DNA of 64,000 nucleotides from JBAXTE01 sp964653595 (lineage in GTDB: Bacteria > Bacteroidota > Bacteroidia > Bacteroidales > WCHB1-69), in contig CAZZHH010000016.1 of NCBI GenBank assembly GCA_964653595.1, positions 1 through 64,000 of the forward strand, given 5' to 3'. Position numbers and translations under genes: made by a program. The notes under the pieces are model-generated. The model worked only from the letters and a program-made list of their open reading frames with translations, was not told where the DNA came from and made no database searches. This document shows, piece by piece, positions 26,112-34,827 of this stretch (positions are counted from its first letter, which is position 1; each line of letters begins with the position of its first letter).

Positions 26112-29100
26112 TTTTAGATAACGAAAACGAAAATAAAAAAGTCCACGAGTGGTTTTCTCAATATACAGAAGCGGGAAAACTGGATATTGTAACAGGATAT
26201 TTTACAATTGGTGCATTAGCTTATTTATCCAAACAGGTTAATGATAAAATAAGTGATTTCCGTTTAGTATTAGGCGATATTGTAAATGTTGACATTGAGG
26301 ATAACCGACCTTTGGACTTATTGAATGAAAACATAAGCATTGAAGCATCTTTAAAATTAAGTAGTGTTGCACTGGAAGTCGTTAATTTTCTAAAACAAAA
26401 TAAAGTAATTGCAAAAACACTTGAACCTAATTTTTGCCATGCTAAAAATTATCTATTTAATCCATCTGAAAACGATGATAGAAAGAAATACTTTATTTCG
26501 GGAAGTTCTAATTTGACAGAAGCTGGAATTGGATTAAAGACAACAAATAATGTTGAATTAAACATTGCTGAAACAGGAAATAACAACCAATACAAAGAAC
26601 TTGTAAGTTGGTTTGAAAACCTTTGGGTAAGACCGCAAGCCCACAAGGATAAGACAATTATTCATAATGATGGAACTAAAACAAAGGTTGATTTCAAGGA
26701 ATATCTAATTCACGAAATAGAGAAAATATTTATCAAGTACACGCCAAGAGAAATATATTTCAAAATTCTATTCGAACTGTTCGGCTCGCAGCTTATAGAG
26801 CAAGAAAACGACCCTGATTTTAGCAGACAAGTTGGACGTCTGGAAAACAGTGTAATTTATAATGCACTTTATGATTTTCAAAAGAAGGGTGTTTTAAGTT
26901 TAATCCGAATGCTTCAAAAATACAATGGAGCAATATTGGCTGACGCTGTTGGTTTGGGAAAAACATGGAGCGCATTGGCTGTAATGAAGTTCTTTCAATT
27001 GCAAGGGCGTGAAGTTCTGTTACTTTGTCCAAAGAAACTTGAAAACAACTGGAAAAGGCATAGAAAGAATCAGGAATCAAAATTCGAAAAAGACCAGTTT
27101 GATTTTTTTGTTCGTTTCCATACAGATATGAGCGAAGAAAGACTTGAAAAATATGACGACCGTGCTGATAAGTTCTTCACCAACGACAAGCCCAAACTTA
27201 TAGTAATTGATGAGAGCCATAATTTAAGAAATGATAAATCGAATCGTTATACGTTTTTATTAGAACAAGTTCTAAAACCAAACGAAGATATTAAAGTACT
27301 TTTACTTTCAGCAACACCAATAAACAACTCGTTAAATGATATTCGCAACCAGTTTAAATTAATGGTGCAGGGCGATGTTCAGGGATACAATGAGAAATTA
27401 GGTGTTAGAAATATTGAATATACTTTCCGCACTGCTCAAAAAGCATTTAATGAATGGAGAGAGGACGATAAGCCAAAAATAAGTGAGTTCATAAAAAAAC
27501 TACCTGCCAATTTCTTTACGCTTACCGATTCATTAACCGTTGCCCGTACACGAAAAATGATTGACGGACATCAAAAAGAATTGATTTTTCCACATAAAGC
27601 GAAACCAATAAATCTTTTTGTTACTCCTCATGAACTTGGAAATTTCGAAACATTTGAAGAATTATTTGACCATTTTCCGCCTATGCTGTCTGGCTATCAA
27701 CCTTCGTTTTATGTTGATATTAACGAAAAGGAAAAGAATGTTTTGCACGATGAAAGGCAGCGTGACCGCTTCCTCGTTAAAATGATGTACATTTTAATGG
27801 TTAAACGCTTAGAGTCGTCTTGGTTTTCATTTTATTCAACAGTTGAGAAAATCAAAAATCATCATCAAAACGCTTTGGATAAAATCAAAAATTACCTTGA
27901 GAACAAGAAAAATCAAACTATGGATGATATAGATGCCAATCAATTTGACGATGATGATTTAGAAGAACAATACGAAGAATTTACCCTTGGCAAAAAACGT
28001 AAAATCAGCCTCTCTGAAATTGATGAAGCAGGTAATATTGAAAATTTTAAAAAGGATTTAAAGAAAGATTTGGATGCTTTAGATAACCTCTTTATTAATC
28101 TTCAAAAATTTGAGTCACGGATTAACAAAGAAATTGACAAACCAAACAATTTAAATTCAATTGATAATAAGCTTGAAGAACTTATAAAACAAATTCAATC
28201 CAAACGTTTAAAAGGTGCAAACGCAAACAATCAGAAGGTTGTAATTTTTACGGTTTATAGGGATACGGCTAAATACCTGTTTGACCAATTAAAGGCAAGG
28301 GGATTTAATAATTTGGCAATGGTTTCAGGCTCTGGTTCATTAACTTCCGATTCGGATGAAGAAACAAAAAACTTTGAACCAATACTTGAACGTTTTGCTC
28401 CTTACACGAAACTTTACAAGGAAAAAGAGTGGGATTTTGATTCCGAAAAACATAAATCAAATGCTTATCAGGAATGGATAAAATGGATTGCAGACAACCA
28501 CCCAAAAACCTATCAAAAGTTACAAAACCCGATTGATATTTTAATTGCAACCGATGCTTTAAGTGAAGGACAAAACTTGCAGGATGCTGATATGGTAATT
28601 AATTACGATATACACTGGAACCCTGTAAGGATTATTCAACGAATGGGGCGTATTGACCGTTTGGGCTCACCAAACCAAAAGATTTACGGTATTAATTTCT
28701 GGCCATCGAACAACATAAACAACTACTTAGATTTGCAAGGTCGTATTGAGCAGCGAATGGCTGCTATGAAATTGGCAGGTGCAGAAGTAAACCTTGAATT
28801 TTCCGATACCTTCAAAGAAATGGCAGAAGACGAAAATCTTGAAAATCGTCTAAAATCCCGAATGATGGAACAAATGCAAACATCTTGGGATGATATTGAA
28901 GTGAGCGACCAAGGACTTGGATTTGACAATTTGTCGCTCGAAAAGTACCGACAAGATTTATTTGAAGAATTTAATAAAGACAAGTCAAAATACCAGCGAA
29001 TGCCTAAAGGTGTGTATTCGGGGTTCAAATCGGATAAAAATATATGTTCAAAAGACGGCATCATTGCGCTTTTAGGTTATCCGTCGAAACCTGAAAAACA

Positions 29101-29491
29101 GCGTGACCACATGTACAGAGTATTTGATATTATTTACATTGATTATAGAGGAGAAATGGTTTTGCTCAACCAAAAAGAGGTTTTGGATGCAATTACTTAT
29201 CACAAAGACAGGGAGCGTTTTGTGCCTGATGCCATTGATAAAGGAAATGAATCTGCAATACAGGAATTAGTAAACGCACTGAAAAACTATTTAGATAGTC
29301 AGGCAACCGAAACAGAAGTACAAGCCGATGGCACAATAAAAAAATCAATGGGCAGAGAGGCAAAAGACGTTTTAGACAAACTCCGAAAAGGCGACAAAGG
29401 TGCTTTGGCAAGAGTGAAGCAAAACGTAAAAGTTGATGAAAAATATCAACTCGACAATTTTGATTTAATAGCATGGTTTATAATATCATAG
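26108..29491 (+). CDS. PLD-like nuclease fused to SNF2-type helicase
   Basis: 1127 residues. The N-terminal ~200 residues are a phospholipase D-superfamily nuclease domain with a single HxK motif, FCHAKNYLF (His111, Lys113), and the later GSSNLTEAG. Residues about 255-860 form a superfamily 2 helicase of the SNF2/RapA type: Walker A AVGLGKTW (Lys285), DESHN (Asp368), LLSATPINN, and the C-terminal motifs IATDALSEGQNLQ and QRMGRIDRLG (Gln844-Arg851). A charged insertion (about 590-690) lies between the lobes and an unknown C-terminal domain follows. PLD-helicase fusions occur in defence and restriction systems, where the helicase translocates on DNA and the PLD domain cuts. The adjacent methyltransferase supports a restriction role. 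DNA, not RNA, as substrate is inferred. Confidence 0.85.
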   Translation: MILDNENENKKVHEWFSQYTEAGKLDIVTGYFTIGALAYLSKQVNDKISDFRLVLGDIVNVDIEDNRPLDLLNENISIEASLKLSSVALEVVNFLKQNKVIAKTLEPNFCHAKNYLFNPSENDDRKKYFISGSSNLTEAGIGLKTTNNVELNIAETGNNNQYKELVSWFENLWVRPQAHKDKTIIHNDGTKTKVDFKEYLIHEIEKIFIKYTPREIYFKILFELFGSQLIEQENDPDFSRQVGRLENSVIYNALYDFQKKGVLSLIRMLQKYNGAILADAVGLGKTWSALAVMKFFQLQGREVLLLCPKKLENNWKRHRKNQESKFEKDQFDFFVRFHTDMSEERLEKYDDRADKFFTNDKPKLIVIDESHNLRNDKSNRYTFLLEQVLKPNEDIKVLLLSATPINNSLNDIRNQFKLMVQGDVQGYNEKLGVRNIEYTFRTAQKAFNEWREDDKPKISEFIKKLPANFFTLTDSLTVARTRKMIDGHQKELIFPHKAKPINLFVTPHELGNFETFEELFDHFPPMLSGYQPSFYVDINEKEKNVLHDERQRDRFLVKMMYILMVKRLESSWFSFYSTVEKIKNHHQNALDKIKNYLENKKNQTMDDIDANQFDDDDLEEQYEEFTLGKKRKISLSEIDEAGNIENFKKDLKKDLDALDNLFINLQKFESRINKEIDKPNNLNSIDNKLEELIKQIQSKRLKGANANNQKVVIFTVYRDTAKYLFDQLKARGFNNLAMVSGSGSLTSDSDEETKNFEPILERFAPYTKLYKEKEWDFDSEKHKSNAYQEWIKWIADNHPKTYQKLQNPIDILIATDALSEGQNLQDADMVINYDIHWNPVRIIQRMGRIDRLGSPNQKIYGINFWPSNNINNYLDLQGRIEQRMAAMKLAGAEVNLEFSDTFKEMAEDENLENRLKSRMMEQMQTSWDDIEVSDQGLGFDNLSLEKYRQDLFEEFNKDKSKYQRMPKGVYSGFKSDKNICSKDGIIALLGYPSKPEKQRDHMYRVFDIIYIDYRGEMVLLNQKEVLDAITYHKDRERFVPDAIDKGNESAIQELVNALKNYLDSQATETEVQADGTIKKSMGREAKDVLDKLRKGDKGALARVKQNVKVDEKYQLDNFDLIAWFIIS

Positions 29492-29496
29492 TTTTT

Positions 29497-29522
29497 CAAA
29501 CCCGTCGAATTCGACGGGTTTG
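29497..29522. repeat. 26-base perfect palindrome between helicase and KilA-N genes
   Basis: CAAACCCGTCGAATTCGACG followed by GGTTTG reads the same on both strands. No T run follows on either strand, so it is not a simple terminator. It could be a protein-binding operator or an mRNA processing hairpin. A second GAATTC-centred palindrome occurs at 29738-29761. Confidence 0.8.
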
Positions 29523-29542
29523 GAAAATAAAACAATTGAGCA

Positions 29543-30355
29543 ATGGCAAAAAATAAAAAAATTAATGTCGAAGGAATTGAAATCACTGTTATTCAGCAAA
29601 ATAATAATGATTTTATTAGTCTTACCGATATGACTTCTAATTTTAAAGAAGGTGCCGGATTAATAGGTAAGTGGGTTACCAATAAAAATACTTTAGAATA
29701 TCTTGGTATTTGGGAGAAAATAAACAATCAAGGTTTTAATTACCCCGAATTCGGGGTAATTGAAAAGGAAGCCGGCACAAATCGGTTTATTATGTCGGTT
29801 GGACAGTGGATTCAAAGAACCGACGCTGTAGGTGTAATAGTAAAAGCTGGCAGGTACGGTGGAACTTATGCACACAAAGACATAGCCTTTCATTTTGCAA
29901 TGTGGTTGAGTCCTGAATTTCAAATTTATTTGATAAATGAATTTCAACGCCTCAAGGAAATTGAAAATAAAGAGTTAGGTTGGAATGTAAGCCGGATTTT
30001 ATCAAAAATCAACTACCGCATTCACACCGATGCCATTAAGGAAAACTTAATCCCCGAAAAACTTTCGCCAGCTAAAATTCAACAAGTATATGCCTCTGAG
30101 GCTGATGTGCTGAATGTTGCACTATTCAACTGTACAGCCATGGAATGGCGAAGCGAAAATCCCGAAAAAGAAGGCAATATGCGTGATTATGCAACACTTG
30201 AACAGTTGGTTGTTTTGGCAAATTTAGAAAGCATGAATGCTTTGTTTATCCGGCAGCAAATTCCACAATCACAACGGCTTGTTTTACTTAATGAGCAGGC
30301 AATCCAACAAATGAAAAGTATTTTATCCGTTCCGGGATTTAAAAAATTGCAATAA
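29543..30355 (+). CDS. KilA-N domain protein
   Basis: 270 residues. The KilA-N DNA-binding domain covers about residues 8-140: FISLTDMTSNF, IGKWVTNKNTLEYLGIWEKINN, YPEFGVIEKEAGTNRFIMSVGQWIQRT and YAHKDIAFHFAMWLSPEFQIYLINEFQRLKE. The C-terminal half (about 145-270) is helical, with AKIQQVYASEADVLNVALFNCTAMEW, as in stand-alone bacterial KilA-N proteins found beside restriction genes. The domain is best known from phages and large DNA viruses. Here it is a cargo gene set between helicase and methyltransferase, so it may be a regulator or DNA-targeting factor. The domain is certain. The role is not. Confidence 0.88.
   Translation: MAKNKKINVEGIEITVIQQNNNDFISLTDMTSNFKEGAGLIGKWVTNKNTLEYLGIWEKINNQGFNYPEFGVIEKEAGTNRFIMSVGQWIQRTDAVGVIVKAGRYGGTYAHKDIAFHFAMWLSPEFQIYLINEFQRLKEIENKELGWNVSRILSKINYRIHTDAIKENLIPEKLSPAKIQQVYASEADVLNVALFNCTAMEWRSENPEKEGNMRDYATLEQLVVLANLESMNALFIRQQIPQSQRLVLLNEQAIQQMKSILSVPGFKKLQ
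29738..29761. repeat. 24-base perfect palindrome inside the KilA-N gene
   Basis: AATTACCCCGAATTCGGGGT followed by AATT is fully palindromic and encodes NYPEFGVI. Because that peptide belongs to the conserved KilA-N fold, chance plus coding constraint may explain it, but it shares the CGAATTCG core with the palindrome upstream. Confidence 0.75.
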
Positions 30356-30361
30356 TTATGA

Positions 30362-30419
30362 AACACCCATGTTTTACAATCGCAAACACAATAATAATAA
30401 AATCAACAACATGGGTGTT
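30362..30419. repeat. Inverted repeat in front of the methyltransferase gene
   Basis: AACACCCATGTT (30362-30373) and AACATGGGTGTT (30408-30419) are perfect 12-base inverted arms separated by 34 bases, filling the 93-base gap between KilA-N and methyltransferase genes. The spacing suits an operator bound by a dimer or a leader hairpin that limits read-through. Confidence 0.75.
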
Positions 30420-30448
30420 CCATCATACTTCTAAAAAATAATTTTATT

Positions 30449-33400
30449 ATGATGAAACTAACTTACTTCAAAGATATTTCCTTCCTTCAAGCAATCAAAG
30501 CTTTATTTAACGAACTTAACGTTCCTGTTAATTATGTTGCCGATGAACCAACTTCAGCACAAGAAATTTTAAAAGATACCTACAAAGAAAACAGCACGTT
30601 TCAACTCGTAAACGAAGTGTATTTTGTGGGGATGGTTGACGATGCTGCTTTTGAAGGCAACAAAAGTCTTGCTGTCGAAAAAATCAAATCCGATTACGAT
30701 GGTATTTTGATTTTTGGCGTATCTCTCAATCAGCGTGAAAACAACCTTTTGCCTACACGTTCGCAATTGGCTGAAATTTCAAGGGCATTTAATCGTGAGT
30801 TTTATTACACACCTGTTGTATTGGTTTTTAAATATGCCGATGACAAAGGACAATATATTGCATTTGCCAACACCGAACGACTGCAATACAAACAGGCGTG
30901 GCGTGAAGGTGAAAAAGCAGGAAAAGTGTCTTTGCTACGTGATATTGACATACAACGCCCACACCGTGGGCACGAAGATATAATTAACCAACTTCGTATT
31001 CAAACATCTGGTACAAAAGCCGTTGATACTTTCGCCAAACTTTATGCTTATTGGCAAGAGGTTTTTAGTGTTAGTGTTCTTAACAAGCGATTCTATCTGG
31101 AACTTTCAAACTGGTATTTTTGGGCAGTTAAGCAGGTTACTTTCCCTGATAAACCAACCGAAGCCGATGCAATTAAGAAAAATGCCAAGTTGGAGGATTT
31201 AATTCAGGAACATAATGCTACCAATGTCATTCGTTTGCTTACTCGTTTGTTATTTACTTGGTTTATTAAAGAAAAAAAACTGATTCCCGAGGAACTGTTT
31301 GACCTCGAAGCATTGCAAAAAGATATTTTGAACGATATTGCACCGTATCATGAAAATGGCTTGTTTAATCAGGCAAATAAAGACAGTGTTTATTACAGGG
31401 CAATCCTGCAAAACTTGTTTTTTGCTTCGCTTAACTGTCCAATAAAACCCGATGGCACTGATTCCCGCGAACGTGGTTTCCGTGGCGATGGGTATGGTAC
31501 ACACCGTGGCATTGATTATTTGATGCGGTACAAACGATACTTTAAAAATCCCGATACGTTTCTGGAACTGATGAACAAAACCGTTCCATTTTTGAATGGC
31601 GGTTTGTTTGAATGTTTGGACGATAAATACAGCAATACATACATTGATGGCTTTTCTGACCAAATGACAAAAGGCGAACAATTAATTGTTCCCGACTATT
31701 TGTTTTTTGGCACACCCGAAGAGGTGGATTTAAGCACAGAATACGGCGTCAATAATAATACTACCAAGAAAGCAGCAGTTAAGGGATTGATAAATATTCT
31801 GAAATCGTACAAATTTACTATTACGGAAAATACCCCGATTGAAGAAGACGTTGCCCTTGACCCCGAATTGTTGGGTAAAGTATTTGAAAACCTTTTGGCA
31901 AGTTACAATCCCGAAACCAAAACAACAGCACGTAAACAAACAGGCTCGTTCTATACTCCTCGTGAGATTGTTAACTACATGGTTGATGAAAGCCTGATTG
32001 CTTACCTGAAAAATGCAGTTACCGATTGGCAAATGGACGAAAAACAGGTGGACGAACAGTTGCACCAACTGGCTTCGTTTGATGCAAAAAACCCATTCGT
32101 TGAAAATCAAAAACTTACCCGTGATATAGTTTCAGCCCTCGACCGTTGTAAAATACTCGACCCTGCTTGCGGTTCGGGTGCTTTCCCTATGGGAGTACTT
32201 CAAAAAATGGTGCACATGCTGCAAAAGCTCGACCCTAATAACCTTATTTGGAAAGAGGTGCAAATACAAAAAGTGCAGGAAGAAACCAGCGAAGTGTTTA
32301 AAACTATTGACGACAAAGCCGAACGGGAAGAAAAACTGAAAGAAATAAACAATGCTTTCGACCAACGGGTAAACGACCCCGATTATGCCCGTAAACTTTA
32401 CCTGATTGAGAATTGTATTTATGGTGTGGATATACAGCCTATTGCCACACAAATTTCAAAACTACGTTTCTTTATTTCATTGGTGGTTGACCAAAAAAGC
32501 AATGCTAAAGCTGATGAAAATTTTGGCATACGCCCATTACCTAACCTTGAAACTCGTTTTGTTTCAGCAAATTCATTAGTTGAGATTAATAAAGAAACCA
32601 ATTTATTTACTACTGACAAGGTAAAAACATTAGAAACAAAACTTAAAAAAATTAGACATCGTTTATTTAGTGCTAGAACTAAAGAAACAAAACTTAAATA
32701 TCGCAACCTTGATTCTGAGTTAAGAATAGAAATTGCAGAAGAATTAAAAAATCAAGGTTTACCTGTTGATTCTGCCGAAAAATTAGCAAAATGGGACCCT
32801 TATGACCAAAATTTAACGTCTTCTTTCTTTGATAATGAATGGATGTTTGATATTCCAGATGGGTTCAATATTATCATAGGAAATCCACCATACATTAAAG
32901 AATATACTGATAGAAAAGCATTTGAGCCAATAAAAGGTAAAAAATATTATCAAGGCAAAATGGATATATGGTATTATTTTGCTTGTGTTGGAATTGATTT
33001 ATTAAGTGAAAATGGAATTTTGTGTTTTATAGCAACAAACAATTGGACTACCAATGCCGGTGCATCAATATTAAGAAATAAAATTCTTGACGAGACAAAG
33101 CTTGAAAAGTTTATTGATTTTGGTAGTTACATGATTTTTGAAAGTGCCGCTATTCAAACAATGATATTTGTAATAAGAAAAGGCATAGCAGATAATTACT
33201 TATTAGATTATAGAAAAATAGAAAAATCCGCAGCAAATTTAACTGATGTTAATAAGATTCTAAACAAAGAAAAAGGCAATTATCTATATGAGACTATTGA
33301 TTTTAAGAAAGATAAATGGTTAAACAAAAACTTTAATTTTGAAAATACAGATATTGAGTCTATTCTTGATAAAATAAAAAACGTTTCAAATTTCAAATTT

Positions 33401-34366
33401 GATTCAAAGGAAGTAGGTACTGGTATTGATGTACATCAAGACTTTTTAAATAAAAAAGGTAAAGAGGTTTTAGGCTCATCTTACGAAGTTGGTGAAGGTA
33501 TATTTAATATTACTAATGATGAATTGGAAGAATTATCCTTAGAAAAAAATGAACTAGAATTAATAAAACCCTTTTACACAACAAATGAACTTGGAAGATA
33601 CTTTGGTAATTCTAAAAATAGCATTTGGGTAATTTATACTGGTTCCGATTTTAAAGATGTACGGAGAATAAAACCTTACCCGAATATAAAGAAACATCTT
33701 GATAGGTTTAAATCTGTAATAACCTCTGATAATAAACCATATGGCTTGCATCGGGCTCGAAATGAAAACTTTTTTATAGGAGAGAAAATTATATCTTTAA
33801 GAAAGTGTGCCACTCCAACCTTTACATATACTGATTTTGATTGTTATGTTTCTCAAACCTTCTTTGTAATTAAATCTCATAGAATTAACCTTAAATATCT
33901 AACAGGCCTTTTAAATTCAAAATTAGTTGCGTTTTGGTTGTGGCATAGAGGTAAACTTCAAGGAGACTTTTATCAGGTAGATAAAGAACCACTTTTAGAA
34001 ATACCTTTGATAAAAGATGAAAGCAAAACCAAATTAATTGCCAGTTTGGTTGATTTTATTATTTATTTTACAAAAAAACAGATTGATACCTCAATTATGG
34101 AACAGGTATTAGATGCCCTTGTCTTTAATCTTTATTTCCCCGACCACATGAAAGAACGTGAAATAGATGTGTTGCCATTTGTAGAGCGTGATATTGAAAA
34201 AGTGATGCAAAACAAAGAGTTTGAAAAATTAAGTGATACTGAGAAAGAACAGGTAATTGAGCAATTGCATCAAACCTGGAGCCACCCCGATAGTGAAGTT
34301 CGCAACCGTATTAAGTTGTTTGCAGTGCGTAGCCCCGAGATTCTTAAACCTATTTTAGAGAGTTAA
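30449..34366 (+). CDS. Eco57I/PglX-type DNA N6-adenine methyltransferase
   Basis: 1305 residues. The methyltransferase core has motif I LDPACGSGAFPMG (Asp571) and motif IV GNPPYIKE (Asn812-Tyr815). The order and the long 240-residue gap between them fit the Eco57I/PglX gamma-type adenine methylases. About 470 residues precede the core, with a helical region (about 190-460) and the PDR/FYTPREIVNYMVDE motif typical of type I/IIG enzymes. The N-terminal 180 residues (DYDGILIFGVSLNQREN) are a domain I cannot name; a PD-(D/E)XK nuclease is not evident. Residues about 820-1210 should be the target-recognition region, ending in a TRD-like LTGLLNSKLVAFWLWHRGK. With the PLD-helicase it forms a likely restriction-modification-like pair. 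Confidence 0.85.
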   Translation: MMKLTYFKDISFLQAIKALFNELNVPVNYVADEPTSAQEILKDTYKENSTFQLVNEVYFVGMVDDAAFEGNKSLAVEKIKSDYDGILIFGVSLNQRENNLLPTRSQLAEISRAFNREFYYTPVVLVFKYADDKGQYIAFANTERLQYKQAWREGEKAGKVSLLRDIDIQRPHRGHEDIINQLRIQTSGTKAVDTFAKLYAYWQEVFSVSVLNKRFYLELSNWYFWAVKQVTFPDKPTEADAIKKNAKLEDLIQEHNATNVIRLLTRLLFTWFIKEKKLIPEELFDLEALQKDILNDIAPYHENGLFNQANKDSVYYRAILQNLFFASLNCPIKPDGTDSRERGFRGDGYGTHRGIDYLMRYKRYFKNPDTFLELMNKTVPFLNGGLFECLDDKYSNTYIDGFSDQMTKGEQLIVPDYLFFGTPEEVDLSTEYGVNNNTTKKAAVKGLINILKSYKFTITENTPIEEDVALDPELLGKVFENLLASYNPETKTTARKQTGSFYTPREIVNYMVDESLIAYLKNAVTDWQMDEKQVDEQLHQLASFDAKNPFVENQKLTRDIVSALDRCKILDPACGSGAFPMGVLQKMVHMLQKLDPNNLIWKEVQIQKVQEETSEVFKTIDDKAEREEKLKEINNAFDQRVNDPDYARKLYLIENCIYGVDIQPIATQISKLRFFISLVVDQKSNAKADENFGIRPLPNLETRFVSANSLVEINKETNLFTTDKVKTLETKLKKIRHRLFSARTKETKLKYRNLDSELRIEIAEELKNQGLPVDSAEKLAKWDPYDQNLTSSFFDNEWMFDIPDGFNIIIGNPPYIKEYTDRKAFEPIKGKKYYQGKMDIWYYFACVGIDLLSENGILCFIATNNWTTNAGASILRNKILDETKLEKFIDFGSYMIFESAAIQTMIFVIRKGIADNYLLDYRKIEKSAANLTDVNKILNKEKGNYLYETIDFKKDKWLNKNFNFENTDIESILDKIKNVSNFKFDSKEVGTGIDVHQDFLNKKGKEVLGSSYEVGEGIFNITNDELEELSLEKNELELIKPFYTTNELGRYFGNSKNSIWVIYTGSDFKDVRRIKPYPNIKKHLDRFKSVITSDNKPYGLHRARNENFFIGEKIISLRKCATPTFTYTDFDCYVSQTFFVIKSHRINLKYLTGLLNSKLVAFWLWHRGKLQGDFYQVDKEPLLEIPLIKDESKTKLIASLVDFIIYFTKKQIDTSIMEQVLDALVFNLYFPDHMKEREIDVLPFVERDIEKVMQNKEFEKLSDTEKEQVIEQLHQTWSHPDSEVRNRIKLFAVRSPEILKPILES

Positions 34367-34369
34367 GCC

Positions 34370-34423
34370 ATGAAAGATGCGATAGAAAAGATTAAGAACT
34401 CAAAAGACTATTTGAAAGAGTAA
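34370..34423 (+). pseudogene. 17-codon ORF after the methyltransferase, possible gene remnant
   Basis: ATG three bases after the methyltransferase stop, coding MKDAIEKIKNSKDYLKE, then TAA. Its tight spacing and helical, amphipathic character suggest the beginning of a former last gene of the operon, cut off where the cassette-like right flank begins. It may also be noise. Confidence 0.3.
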
Positions 34424-34827
34424 GCCCACCCTTCGCATCCATATACAACTTGTACCGAACTTGTTTCGGTATTGGCAAGTCGCACAAAGCTACCCTGCAA
34501 ACCAATTTTTGCGTTGAGTGAGAGCAGAACCAAACTTGTTTGAGTTATGCCGAATGGAGCAAAAATCAGCAGAGCTAAAACTGGCCAAAGAGTATAGCTG
34601 CCCCAAACGCACGGCAGACAAGAAAGTGCAGCAAAAATGAAAGACAGAATGACGAAAGACAAGAACGGCCAACTTGTAACAGGCGGTATCATTTATTGTC
34701 GAGATAGTGCTGAAATCATCGGCTGTGGCTCGCTTCAAACTACATCGTGGCTTGACAGTGACGTGCTTCGAAATCGGCTACAAAAACATACCGCCAATCC
34801 GTTCTGTTTTTTGAAATCTCCGATTAA
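34424..34827. other. Right flank of the defence island, attC-like structure
   Basis: No credible gene in 404 bases; GC-richer than the neighbouring genes. It contains a bulged hairpin (ACTTG/CAAGT outside, TACCGAA/TTCGGTA inside, 34448-34480), a degenerate second copy near 34530-34556 (shared AACTTGTTT), and the long inverted repeat at 34678-34804. The organisation resembles cassette recombination sites. Confidence 0.5.
34678..34804. repeat. Asymmetric inverted repeat, attC-like
   Basis: Left arm AACAGGCGGTAT (34678-34689) and right arm ATACCGCCAATCCGTT (34789-34804) share a perfect 8-base GGCGGTAT/ATACCGCC stem, with AAC and GTT at the outer ends and an extra bulge on one side. AAC...GTT ends with unpaired bases and about 100 bases between arms fit the layout of integron attC sites. 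No integron integrase is in the window. Confidence 0.5.

Noticed and set aside
31250..31681. 143-residue minus-strand ORF inside the methyltransferase gene
   Set aside because: Antisense shadow: the plus-strand frame has clear enzyme motifs through this region and the minus-strand peptide has no recognisable features.
25911..34366. Interpretation as a prophage because of the KilA-N domain
   Set aside because: No integrase, terminase, capsid or lysis gene is present, and the neighbours are a helicase and methyltransferase. KilA-N alone is not enough.
26108..34366. Naming the island BREX, DISARM or type I restriction-modification
   Set aside because: pglZ and brxL (BREX), drmB (DISARM) and hsdS/hsdR-type genes (type I) are all missing, so a firm name is not justified.
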